Made by a program: the position numbers and the translations under genes. 64,000 nt of DNA from Anisodus tanguticus. Taxonomy: Eukaryota; Streptophyta; Magnoliopsida; Solanales; Solanaceae. Of the stretch, positions 1-10,283 are shown in pieces. The stretch lies in assembly GCA_034509755.1 (NCBI GenBank), contig CM067541.1:27720501-27784500 (forward strand). The letters are read 5' to 3'. A model generated the notes under the pieces. That model was given only the letters and a program-made list of their open reading frames with translations. It was not told the DNA's origin and ran no database searches. Position 1 is the stretch's first letter, and the number at the start of each line of letters is the position of its first letter.

Positions 1-666
1 GAAGTACTCCTTCTTGTTGCTAAAGGGTTAAGAAGAGGGTCTCCCCTCGCGCCGTCGTCGTCGCTCGGCTCGGCTTCGGATCAAATGATTGATTGATAAT
101 CTTTTTGGACCAAATTTTCTTTAATTTTTATTTAATTAAATTAATTAACTTATCCAATCCTACCCGTTAGTGACCCGGATCCGCGTGTTTGACCCGCGAC
201 CCAGTTTCTTTCCCATATATAAATTTCCCACCAGTTTTTAGTGGCTGTTCAGAAGGGTTGCAAATCTTCAGAAACAGTACTTCCATGGCTATAAATCCGT
301 TTGATTCCTCAAAATTTTACTAACCAATTTTCTGAACTTCTTCTTCTTCTACACAAATAAATTACAGTGTTGTGATTTACTCCTGTTGAGTGGTTCGCTG
401 ACACCGTTGTTCTAGGTACCGATACATCGGTGAGTAAGATCGTTCTATCCTGGGAGGATATATTCCATTAACCTCGGGTACTTGAGGGGAATAATTTCCT
501 TAAGGACACACTGTGCATTCAGTGGGCTCGATTTTTTTATTTTTTTTAATTCTTAAATATTTTTCAAAATCTATTCTTATTTTCCAGAATCTGTCCAGGT
601 TTTTGTATTCTGGTTTAAGAAATTAATTTTACTGCTTCATCGGTTTTGCAATACAGATTAATAACA
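1..666 (+). repeat. 5' LTR of copia-1 (partial)
   Basis: This segment aligns with 5553-6226 and ends in the same ATAACA. After base 666 the two copies diverge, which fixes the inner boundary. The canonical tRNA-iMet primer site (TGGTATCAGAGC) is not visible directly downstream; 667-898 is an AT-rich leader with no recognisable primer site. Confidence 0.85.
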
Positions 667-898
667 AACTTAAGGAAATTACTTATAATATTATAATCTG
701 TATTATGTTTAAGGAGATTAAAATTTGTGTAGTTTTTTACTCCATATGAATATTAGTATTCTGAATCGAAGATATAAAAACTTCGTTGGAATACCAAAGT
801 TCATAATTATACTGCGATTTGAAGAAATAAAATCTTTATCGTTTAAGTTTGTGATCTAATTGCTATTCTGGTTTTATTAACTAAAGCAGTTTGTCGAT

Positions 899-2023
899 TT
901 GACAGTAATGATGGAAATTGAGACTGGAACTCCCTCTGCGACTGGATCTTCCTCTCCGAATATTGCACCAACGGTTACTCCTACAATCCGTACCGCTGTG
1001 CCACCGGTTGAAAAACCTGCGAAGTTCACCGGTGCCAACTTCAAAGAATGGCAGCAAAGAATGTTCTTTTGGCTTACCACCCTTGGTATGCAAAAGTTCA
1101 CCAGTGAGGACTCTCCCGTGCCTGCCGCCGACATGCATGACAACCAAAAGTTCATGGTTACTGAGGCTTGGAAACAGGCTAATTTTTTGTGCAAAGGCTA
1201 CATTTTGAGTGCCTTAGAAGATGACTTGTACAACGTCTACAGTGCAGTAGAGACCTCCAAGGAACTATGGAGTGCACTTGAAAAGAAGTACAAAACCGAA
1301 GATACTTGCTTGAAGAAGTTTGTGGTTTCCAAATTCCTAGACTACAAAATGGTGGATGGAAAAACCGTTGGAACCCAAGTTCAAGAGCTTCAACTTATCT
1401 TCCATGACCTTATTGCTGAAGGTATGGTAGTGAATGAAGCATTCCAAGTGGCTGCAATGATTGAGAAGTTGCCGCCCTCATGGAAAGATTTCAAGAATTA
1501 TCTTAAGCACAAGCGCAAGGAAATGAAGTTGGAAGATCTTGTGATTCGTCTCAAGATTGAGGAAGATAACAAAACAGCCGAGAAGAAGTCGCGGGGGAAT
1601 TCAACGATTATGGGAGCAAATATTGTTGAAGAGGCTGCCCCAAAAAGTACGAAAAGAAAGAAGTTCACTGGACAAAAGAAGGAGCAAGCCAAGAAAAAGT
1701 TCAAGGGTAACTGCTTTAATTGTGGGAAAGCTGGCCACAAAGCCCCAGATTGTCGTCTCCCGAAAAAGAACAAGGGAAAAGAACAAGCCAATATGGTGAA
1801 AAAGAATGATGATATGGATGATCTGTGTGCAATGCTATCGGAGTGCAATTTGGTTGGAAACCCAAATGAGTGGTGGCTTGATTCGGTGCCACTCGACATG
1901 TTTTCTATTTGTAAAAGAAGCATTTGCAACCTACGCTCTGCTTTGGACCCGAAGAGGTACTATCTATGGGAAATCTTTGCAACAGTCAAGGTTGAAGGAT
2001 ATGGGAAGATACTTCGAAAATGA
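899..2023 (+). pseudogene. gag: gag of copia-1 with broken protease start
   Basis: The 374-codon frame starts MTVMMEIETG. It holds a UBN2/Retrotran_gag-type capsid region at about residues 40-230 and a basic linker. A CX2CX4HX4C zinc knuckle (CFNCGKAGHKAPDC) lies at about residues 270-285, near 1720-1755. Downstream, WWLDS marks the entry to the protease, but the frame is lost right after it, so the catalytic motif is absent. The conserved protease continuation lies in another frame around 1900-2120. Gag would package element RNA; here it is at best a truncated protein. Confidence 0.85.
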
Positions 2024-2121
2024 CTTAGGCAAGGTCGACTCTCAACAATGTTCTGCACGTTCCCACAATCAGGAAGAATTTAGTTTCAGCCGGACTACTC
2101 GTCAAAAACAGGTTTAAGTGC

Positions 2122-4848
2122 GTGCTGGTTAGTGAGAAAATTGTAATAAGTAAGAATGATATGTTCATAGGAAAGGGCTACCTCACCGAGGGCCTTTTCA
2201 AACTCAATGTAATGGTTGTTGACATTATTAATAAGAATTCAGCTTCGTCTTACTTATTGGAGTCAAATAATTTATGGCATGTTCGTTTAGGACATGTCAA
2301 CTACAAAACCTTGCGGAAATAGATTAATTTAGAAGTATTGCCTAGATTCGAGTGTAATAAATCAAAATGTGAAATTTGTGTTGAATCTAAGTTTGTTAAA
2401 CATACATATAAGTCTATTGATAGGAATTCAAATCCTTTAGACTTAATCCGCACAGATATATGTGATATGAAGTCAATACCATCTCGCGGTGGGAAAAAGT
2501 ATTTTATAACCTTTATTGACGATTGCACTCGATATTGCTATGTGTATTTGCTTAATAGTAAGGATGAAACAATTGATGCATTTAAGCAATACAAGAACGA
2601 AGTGGAATATCAATTGAATAAAAAGATAAAAATGATTAGAAGTGATAGGGGTGGAGAATACGAATCTCCTTTTGAAGAGATATGCTTAGAATATGGAATT
2701 ATTCATCAAACTATTGCCCCTTACACACCACAATCAAATGGAATTGCGGAAAGAAAAAACCGAACATTAAAGGAAATGATGAATGCTTTACTAATAAGTT
2801 CCGGTTTACCGTAGAGCTTGTGGGGGAAGCTATCCTTACAGCTAACCGAATACTCAACAGGGTGCCCTACAGCAAAACACAATCTATTCCATATGAACTA
2901 TGGAAAGGAAGAAAACTCAACTTGAAATATTTCAAAGTGTGGGGGTGTTTAGCAAAGGTCCAAGTTCCTTTGCCCAAAAGGTTAAAAATCGGACCAAAAA
3001 CGGTGGATTGTGTTTTTATTGGCTATGCTACAAACAACAAAGCTTGTCGGTTTTTGGTTCACAAATCGGACAATTCCGAAATTCATGTTAATACGATAAT
3101 TGAATCAGATAATGCTGAATTCTTTGAAAATATTTATCCGTATAAAACTGAATGTGAGTCGTCAAGTGAAAGATCTAAACGACCGCGGGAAGAACCAAAG
3201 GAAAGTACACCAAGTAAAGAGGATCCAAGGAGTAGCAAACGTCAAAGGACATCTACTTCATTTGGACCAGATTTTGTGACATTCTTGCTTGAAAATGAGC
3301 CTCAAACATTTAAAGCAGCGATGTCATATTTTGATTCATCATTTTGGAAAGAGGCAGACAATAGTGAGATTGAATCAATTTTGAACAACCATACATGGGA
3401 ATTAGTTGATCTTCCTCCTGGAAATAAACCTTTAGGATCAAAATGGATTTTTAAAAGGAAAATGAAAGTTGATGACACTGTTGACAAATATAAGGCAAGA
3501 CTTGTGGTCAAAGGTTATAGACAAAAGAAAGGCCTTGATTACTTTGACACATACTCGTCGGTAACAAGGATAACATCTATTCGGTTGTTAGTGGCACTAG
3601 CAGCCGTACATGGTCTTGAAATCCATCAAATGGATGTTAAGACAACTTTCTTAAATGGAGAATTGGAGGAAGAAATTTACATGGAACAACCTGAGGGATT
3701 TGTGGTTCCTGGTAAAGAAGGAAAGTGTGCAAACTTGTTAAGTCGCTTTATGGACTAAAACAAGCACCCAAACAATGGCATGCTAAATTTGACCAAACAA
3801 TGTTGGCAAATGGATTTAAAATCAACGAGTGTGACAAATGTGTATACATTAAAAATACTCCAAATCATGAAGTCATTATTTGTTTATATGTTGATGACCT
3901 CTTGATAATGAGTAAAAATATTGCCGATATAAATGCTACTAAGCGCATGTTGGCTAGCAAATTTGATATGAAGGACTTAGGAGTTGCTGACTTGATCTAA
4001 GTCATCAGAATTCATAAAACGCCACAAGGTCTAGCATTATCGCAGTCTCATTATATTGAAAAAGTACTTGACAAGTTTAAGTATTTAAATTTCAATATTG
4101 CCAAGACTCCAATTGACATGAGCTATACATTTCAGAAGAATAAAGGTGAAAGTGACTCATAATTGGATTATGCAAGAGTGTTGGGAAGTTTGATGTATAT
4201 CATGAATTGTACGCGACCAGATATAGCATGTGCTATTAGTAAATTGAGTCGGTTTACAAGTAATCCCAATAAAACTCACTGGATGGCAATGAAATGAGTT
4301 TTGGGGTATCTGAAACATACCCAAGATTATGCTTTGCATTATAACAAATATCCCACCGTGATCGAAGGATATAGTGATGCAAATTGGATCACAGGATCAT
4401 CTGAAGTTAAATCCACGATGGTTATGTTTTCACAATTGGGGGTGGATCAGTGTCTTGGAAATCATCCAAACAGACGTGCATCGCTCGTTCTACGATGGAA
4501 TCTGAGTTTATAGCTTTAGACAAGGCCGGTGAAGAAGTTGAATGGCTCCTAAATTTTTAGGAAGATATTCCATTTTGGCCCAAACCTTTGGCACCTATAT
4601 GTATACATTGTGATAGCCAAACAGCAATAGGTAGGGCAGGGAGCGTTATGTATAACGGAAAATCGCGACACATTCGACGGCGACACAATACCGTTAGACA
4701 GCTACTCTCTAGTGGTATTATTACGATTGACTACGTAAAGTCAAGAGATAACATATCGGATCCGCTAACAAAAGGCCTATCTAGAGAGACGGCTAAGGGA
4801 ATGGGTTTAAGGCTAAGGACAAGTCATCATGGCGGTAACTCTACCTAG
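2122..4848 (+). pseudogene. pol: pol remnant of copia-1 (integrase, RT, RNase H)
   Basis: Several frames together cover a copia pol. At 2122-2322 is the GAG-pre-integrase region with the HVRLGHVNYKTL motif, ended by a stop. At 2338-2814 is the integrase core with the FITFIDDCTRYCYVYL and SDRGGEY motifs. A frameshift near 2810 leads into 2820-3730, the integrase C-terminus and RT N-terminus (KARLVVKGYRQKKGLDY, DVKTTFLNG). A second frameshift near 3725 leads to RT with KLVKSLYGLKQAPKQWHAK and an intact YVDD at 3887-3898. Stops follow at about 3998, 4160 and 4296. RNase H pieces reach 4848 (DSQTAIGRAGS, SDPLTKGL). Not functional as one protein. Confidence 0.9.
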
Positions 4849-5437
4849 CAGACTGGAGATCCCAAGAGCCAGGTTCAAGGAGATCAAACAAAGTCGTGAC
4901 TGACGGTTCGTCATTGTCAAATAACTAAATCCATTCTCATGATGAAGACAATGTTCAAGAATAAGGATAAAATGTTAAGGTTTTTTTTAACAAGTTAATA
5001 AAAAGCTTAAGTTTATTTTTTAATGGTTTCTAAGTTTGGCAGGTTTGACCAAATAGTGTATCTACATGATAACACGTTTAGGAATCACCTATGTGAGTGT
5101 GAAGTTTAAGCCGCTTCAAAGAGAATGATTGTAAGATGCCCATTCTCTATACACTCATGAAACCAGGAGGTGTTCATGGCTGAAACGAACACAACCATAA
5201 GAACCATAGACGGTAAAAGATTGATTGTGTGACATATGGTTGTCTAGGTATACGCCAAAGCTCGATGGTTCAAAGATATCAAATCTACCGATTGACCGAG
5301 TATATCCGACATATGTTCACTACGGAAAGTTCAAAGGGAAACCTACTTATCCAGATGCAATTAATCCTTGATTGTAAATTACACACTTGTCCATACATTC
5401 CTTTATCGTATAGCCATTCCCCATTCATGTGGGGGAT
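4849..5437 (+). other. 3' untranslated interior of copia-1 with polypurine tract
   Basis: No coding signal follows the RNase H end. The stretch closes with the purine-rich GTGGGGGAT directly before the TGTTGGG of the 3' LTR, the usual polypurine tract that primes plus-strand synthesis in LTR elements. Confidence 0.75.
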
Positions 5438-6226
5438 TGTTGGGTTTAAATGATAGATTGAATGAGAAATGGAGGGAGTTCCCTCTTGATTTATAAAATA
5501 AGCATTTGTCCCTCATCGGTAGTGGAAAGAAAAGTTCTTCTACTTATAAGTAGAAGTACTCCTTCTTGTTGCTAAAGGGTTAAGAAGAGGGTCTCCCCTC
5601 GTGCCGTCGTCGTCGCTCGGCTCGGCTTCGGCTTCGGATTTGGGTTTGGGTTTGGTCAAATGATCTGATTGATTGATAATCTTTTTGGATCAAATTTTCT
5701 TTAATTTTTAATTATTATGCAATCCTACCCGTTAGTGACCCGGATCCGCGTGTCTGACCCGCGACCCGGTTTCTTTCCCATATTTAAATTTCCATCAGTT
5801 TTTAGTGGCTGTTCAGAAGGGTTGCAAACCTTCAGAAACAGTACTTCCATGGCTATAAATTCGTTTGATTCCTCAGAATTTTACTAACCAATTTTCTGAA
5901 CTACTTCTTCTTCTGCACAAATAAATTCTAGTATTGTGATTTACTGTTGTTGAGTGGTTCGCTGACACCGTTGTTCTAGGTACCGATACACCGGTGAGTA
6001 AGATCGTTCTATCCTGGGAGGATATATTCCATTAACCTCGGGTACTTGAGGGTAATAATTTCCTTAAGGACACACTGTGCATTCAGTGGGCTCGATTTTT
6101 TTTTTTTAATTCTTAAATATTTTTCAGAATCTGTTCTTATTTTCCAGAATCTGTCCAGGTTTTTGTATTCTGGTTTCAGAAATTAATTTTTCTGCTTCAT
6201 CGGTTTTGCAATACAGATTAATAACA
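5438..6226 (+). repeat. 3' LTR of copia-1
   Basis: It starts TGTTGGG after the polypurine tract and ends ATAACA, giving TG...CA termini over 789 bp. Its inner 674 bp match the partial LTR at the window start. The target-site duplication cannot be tested because the 5' flank is outside the window. Confidence 0.88.
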
Positions 6227-6904
6227 AGATTCGTCTAAGATATCATGTGCACTAATATTTCGGAAGTTTGTTAGTCCTTCTCTATAACCCGCTATTGTTG
6301 ACTCTCCCCGCCATAAGCAGATGCGGACTCAGGATTTGAAGACTACGGGGGCACCACAAAAGGCACATACACGTTAGTCGAAGGGATGTCACGAAATATA
6401 GCGTTGGAACCCATAGGACCAATAAACAAGCATATAAATAGAAATAAAATGGCATATTTGAAAGCAATTCATTCCGCGGACTAGTGGTTTGGACATCCCA
6501 TGCAATAGTTGCATGATTGAAACGTGCCAACACGCCTTCTTTTTATGCATTTTTTTCAATTATTATCAACTAAAACTAAAAATGCAAAAACAATGTGTAT
6601 GTTTTCAACCTAAGTTCGAATTTGGGTTGCGCGACCAAGAATAACAACTTAAGAGCATGCTGACCAGATGGACCACCCCAACAAATATGTTTTTGAGAAG
6701 TCTTTCTAAATATATCATAGATATTCGCGATATATACATAAGTTATCGGGGGCACAATCCGCCCCTTGCCATAAGTGTCACATATAGACTTAGAATTTAG
6801 TAAATTTATGAGTTTTAAAATAATAAAATTGGTTAGTATCATTTAACTCGGCCCAGGCTTGTCCTGTCCCGCATTTGCTCATTTCAAAAACATCATCCTG
6901 TCCC
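6227..6904. other. AT-rich spacer, no gene recognised
   Basis: This is the flank of copia-1. Frames on the minus strand at 6282-6533 and 6576-6842 have no recognisable domain and look like chance frames. The stretch around 6315-6360 (GGGGGCACC) looks like repeat debris that I could not assign. Confidence 0.4.
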
Positions 6905-6912
6905 GTCCTATT
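6905..6912. repeat. Target-site duplication, left (GTCCTATT)
   Basis: Identical to 7709-7716 on the other side of the MITE. Confidence 0.85.
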
Positions 6913-7708
6913 TAGAGATGGCAATGGATCCTGAACCGGTCCGGATCCGGTGGATCCAGATCCGTTTTATAGGATATGGATCTTCAAAATTTGGACCCGA
7001 TGGATCCGGATCGGACTCGGATCTGTTTCTGACGGATCGGATCTGGATCTTGTATTTGAGATCCGTATCCGGTCCAGATCCGACCCGTGGATCCATTTTT
7101 TATTAAATATATTCATAACATAGAATGTAATTTTATAAGTATTTTCTTAAAATTGCTAAGCACATCCTTGCAAGTTTAATTCTCAAAACAAGTTTAATTT
7201 ATCCCCGCGTTAACTCAAAAACAAAAAAATAAAGAGGTAACTTCGATAATAAAATCAATGTTATATTAGTGAATGACTAACATCTCCATAGACAAATAGT
7301 TAAAATTATATTCACTTCATTTATGAAGATTCCAAGCACATGCAAGTTCTGCATTGTGGAAATACTAGTCAGCATTTTCCACAACTATTGTCATTGTCCA
7401 ACATTTTTAATTAATAGCTCACAATCAAAACGAGACAACGAACAAAATATCTCATATGAACATTTCAAAATTGAAAAGCAGTAAACTGTTAGCTAAGTAA
7501 AAATCGTTTGTCAGTTAAAAAAAATCTTAGCAAGGTAAATTTTTTTACATGTGGATCCAGATCCGATCCGTGGACCCGGCGAATCCGATGGATCCGGATT
7601 TGGATATGATTTTTATGGACCCGCTGGATCTGGATTCAGGTATGAAAAATGGATCTGAATCTGGATCTAGTAGGATCTGATCCAGATCCGATCCGTTTGC
7701 CATCCCTA
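6913..7708. mobile_element. hAT-type MITE with GGATCC-rich ends
   Basis: The left end reads TAGAGATGGCAA and the right end is the near-perfect inverse (reverse complement TAGGGATGGCAA). The element is flanked by identical 8-bp sequences GTCCTATT at 6905-6912 and 7709-7716. An 8-bp duplication and a TAGGGATGGCA-type terminus are typical of plant non-autonomous hAT elements. The outer 180 bp on each side consist of degenerate GGATCC/GATCCG units; the interior (about 7100-7545) is AT-rich. No transposase is encoded; the two mirror-image frames over the left end are repeat artefacts. Confidence 0.85.
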
Positions 7709-7716
7709 GTCCTATT
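7709..7716. repeat. Target-site duplication, right (GTCCTATT)
   Basis: Identical to 6905-6912; the perfect 8-bp match fixes both MITE borders. Confidence 0.85.
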
Positions 7717-7909
7717 GCCATCTCGTTCTAACCAAACTAAATGAATTAAAGACATTTGTTTTCATAAGCACAATCATCATTTAATTATGATAGAGAGAGT
7801 GTTCTGTACGGAGGAGAATATTAGAAATTATGTTCTTGGAAAATAAATGATTTTTTTTTACTTATTTTCTCATATTCTGTTGGTTAGTGGAAAACATATT
7901 TTATAAAAT

Positions 7910-8500
7910 ACACATTCACCCACCCACCCCAAACCTCACCCGCCCAAACCACTATCTTACCCCACCTCCATCACCCCACCACCCACCCAAGCACCCACCT
8001 TCCAATACCCACCCACTCATCCTCTTACCCACACACCACCACCACCCAGGTGGGGGTACAAATAAGATTTTTTCTATTTTTTTATAATTTTTTATAAAAA
8101 TAAAATATATGAAATAGAAAATTTGAGAGGAGGGGGGGGGGGGGGGGCGGGTGGTGGAGTAGGGTGGGGTTGGTTGTAATTTCTTTTTATTTTTTATAAA
8201 AGTAAAATAAAAAATGGTTGGTGAGAGGTGGGTGTGATGGGGTGGTGAGGTGGCGGTATGGTGGTGGTGGGGATGGGGTTGGTGGGGTGGGTGTGATGAG
8301 GACATGAGGGTGAGGGTGGTGGTGGGGTGGTGAGGAGGGGGGTAGGTGGAGGTAATGAGTGGGTGTTGGTGGGGGTAGGGGTGGGTGTGGGTTGGTGGGG
8401 TGTTTGTGTTGGGGAGTGGATTGGGGTTGGATGGGGTGAGGGTGGGGATTGGTGTGGTGTGGGTGGGTGGTGGGGCTGGTTAGGGTGGGGAGTAGACAAA
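7910..8500. repeat. Strand-asymmetric CCCACC / GGGTGG low-complexity block
   Basis: Bases 7915-8055 are C-rich on + (CCCACC repeats). After an AT spacer, 8128-8495 is G-rich on + (GGGTGG/GGTGGG repeats), including an unbroken run of 16 G at 8132-8147. The arms are roughly complementary, so a fold-back is possible. Proline/histidine-rich frames across it come from the repeat. The AT-rich flanks (AAAACATATTTT on the left; AAAATATTTTC on the right) are loosely inverse and may be ends of an old fold-back or MITE-type element. Confidence 0.7.
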
Positions 8501-8511
8501 TACTATGGAAT

Positions 8512-9660
8512 GGACTTGTGGACTTATTTTTCATACTTTCATTAAGAAAGTCATTTTCTCATTTTTAAGGATTGTTTTCCTAAAGAAAATATTTTCAAAA
8601 ATTTTGACCAACTAAACCGGAGAAAATTGAAAAATATTTTTTCAAAAATGCTTTCCTTGGTACCGAAAAGTGATATATAATCTAAATTTGAAATTTACCT
8701 ATTTATATGCACCTTTTTGCACAGTAATTGATCACTTTTGTTTTCTCATATAATTGTTAGCAAGTAATTGATAGTGTAGGAGGGAACAAAAGAATAAACC
8801 CTCTAATCACGGACGTAGTAGCAGTTACTTGTTTTAAATGTACCGATGATTGTAGACTTTTAATTTGCTAGTATTAAATAGACTATGCATTATTTCTTTG
8901 ACAGCTTTATATTTAATCATTTAAAAGGGAAAAGGGAAAAAGTAAAACAAGTAATCCCACTTGTACCAAGTTAATTTGATGCAGATTTATAGAAACAGAT
9001 CTTGCTAGAAAAGGAAGATTTTTTTGCACCAAACTTCTTTTCTTATATTTTTCTTTAAAAATATAGTTTTTGAGAGGACAAAATTGTAACCTAACAAGCA
9101 TTAGGAACTAGAAATTGAAGTACAGATAATACAAGAAGAAGTCTAACTAATAAAGGCTATAATAAAATTTGATAACACCATCAAAAAATGTCCTGGGATG
9201 GTTAAAATCACTCTATCTTTAGTTAGAAATTTTACTTTTGAGTTTGAGAATAAAGAATTCTTTTATTATAGTGAACATATTACCCCTTAAAAGGGCATAC
9301 CCGATGTGATTTCAAATTAATCGCGTTAATCAAATTCGAATACTAAATATTTAACTTAAAGATAAAATAATTCAAACTATGTGCACTGTTGTTGTAAAAA
9401 CTTTCTGACACTATCGTTATGTTTTGATATGTTATAAATATTACATTCCAAATTAAAATTACCAATTAATATTGACATTACGTGCATGTGCCTTTTAAGT
9501 GTCCTAATGGCGTTAAATATTATATATTGTTAGTGTTAAAAATTTATACGGTTAGATCACCTAAAGAATATCTTTAGATAATTAAGTATTCTTAAATGTA
9601 AAATTTATAATCTTAAAAATAAAATAAATTACCTACTAATCTGCTACAGTATATAAATAT
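8512..9660. other. AT-rich intergenic DNA, nothing recognised
   Basis: No frame with domain-like content and no terminal repeats that I can pair. Long poly-A/T runs only. Confidence 0.5.
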
Positions 9661-9800
9661 AAACAACAACAACAACATATCCAGTAAAATCCCACAACGT
9701 GGGGTTTGGAAAGGGTAAAGTGTACGCAGACCTTACCTCCACCTTGGTAGATAGAGCGACTGTTTTCGGGAGACCCTCGGCTCAAGACAAAGCATAATCA
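9661..9800 (-). repeat. LINE 3' end with TTG-repeat tail
   Basis: On the minus strand the stretch reads through GTAAGGTCTGCGTACA-like and CCCCACGTTGTGGGATT motifs into GTTGTTGTT. This 3' end is shared by nightshade RTE LINEs and the TS family of SINEs, which borrow it for reverse transcription. A second, plus-oriented copy lies at 19174-19300. Confidence 0.75.
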
Positions 9801-10283
9801 CAAGCAAGAAAAGCAAAGTAACAGAAACGGTGAGATTCAGACAAGAAATTAAAGCAGTATGAACATGGTGATAATAAAACGAATACGCATGGTAGCGCAT
9901 TCTAACAAAAGGAAGCAATAGCTAACCCAACTAAATAAGATAAACAAAGTACATTAAAGAACACATAGCAGCAGAAATCAAACTACAGGGGGCTATACAA
10001 CAATATTGCACCTATACGTGTGATAGGTTAATCGGGCCTACAATTATAACACTACAACTATCATTTATAAGCGTAGGTAGTACTACGCTCGACTACATAC
10101 TATCTTTCTACCCTAATATATGTCCTCCATAACCCCCTATTTAAGGTCATGTCCTCAGTAAGTTGCACATGCGCCATATCCCGTCTAATCACCTCCCCCT
10201 CCTCCTGAACTCGTCCATAGCCAACCTCTCACGCCTCCGCACTGAGGCATTTGTGTCTCTCCTCTGCACATGCCCGAACCATC

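Larger units (their letters stand above)
1..6226 (+). mobile_element. Ty1-copia LTR retrotransposon (copia-1), 5' end cut by window, decayed
   Basis: The order is LTR, gag with zinc knuckle, protease remnant, integrase, reverse transcriptase, RNase H, polypurine tract, LTR. Integrase before RT defines Ty1-copia. Base 1 corresponds to base 5553 of the 3' LTR, so about 115 bp of the 5' LTR lie outside the window. Pol is split over several frames and has internal stops. The two LTRs differ by substitutions and by an indel in the GCTTCGG/TTTGGG stretch, so the insertion is not recent. The gag and integrase resemble the family usually labelled 'TNT 1-94-like'; lineage assignment needs an RT tree. 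Confidence 0.93.

Noticed and set aside
667..898. Search for a tRNA-iMet primer site after the copia-1 LTR
   Set aside because: No TGGTATCAGAGC-like match; the family may use another primer or the site is mutated, so none was annotated.
6908..7106. Mirror-image 62-codon frames on both strands
   Set aside because: Produced by the self-complementary GGATCC repeats at the MITE end.
7887..8545. Several overlapping Pro/His- or Gly/Val-rich frames on both strands
   Set aside because: They are translations of the CCCACC/GGGTGG low-complexity block in all frames; no domain or conserved start.
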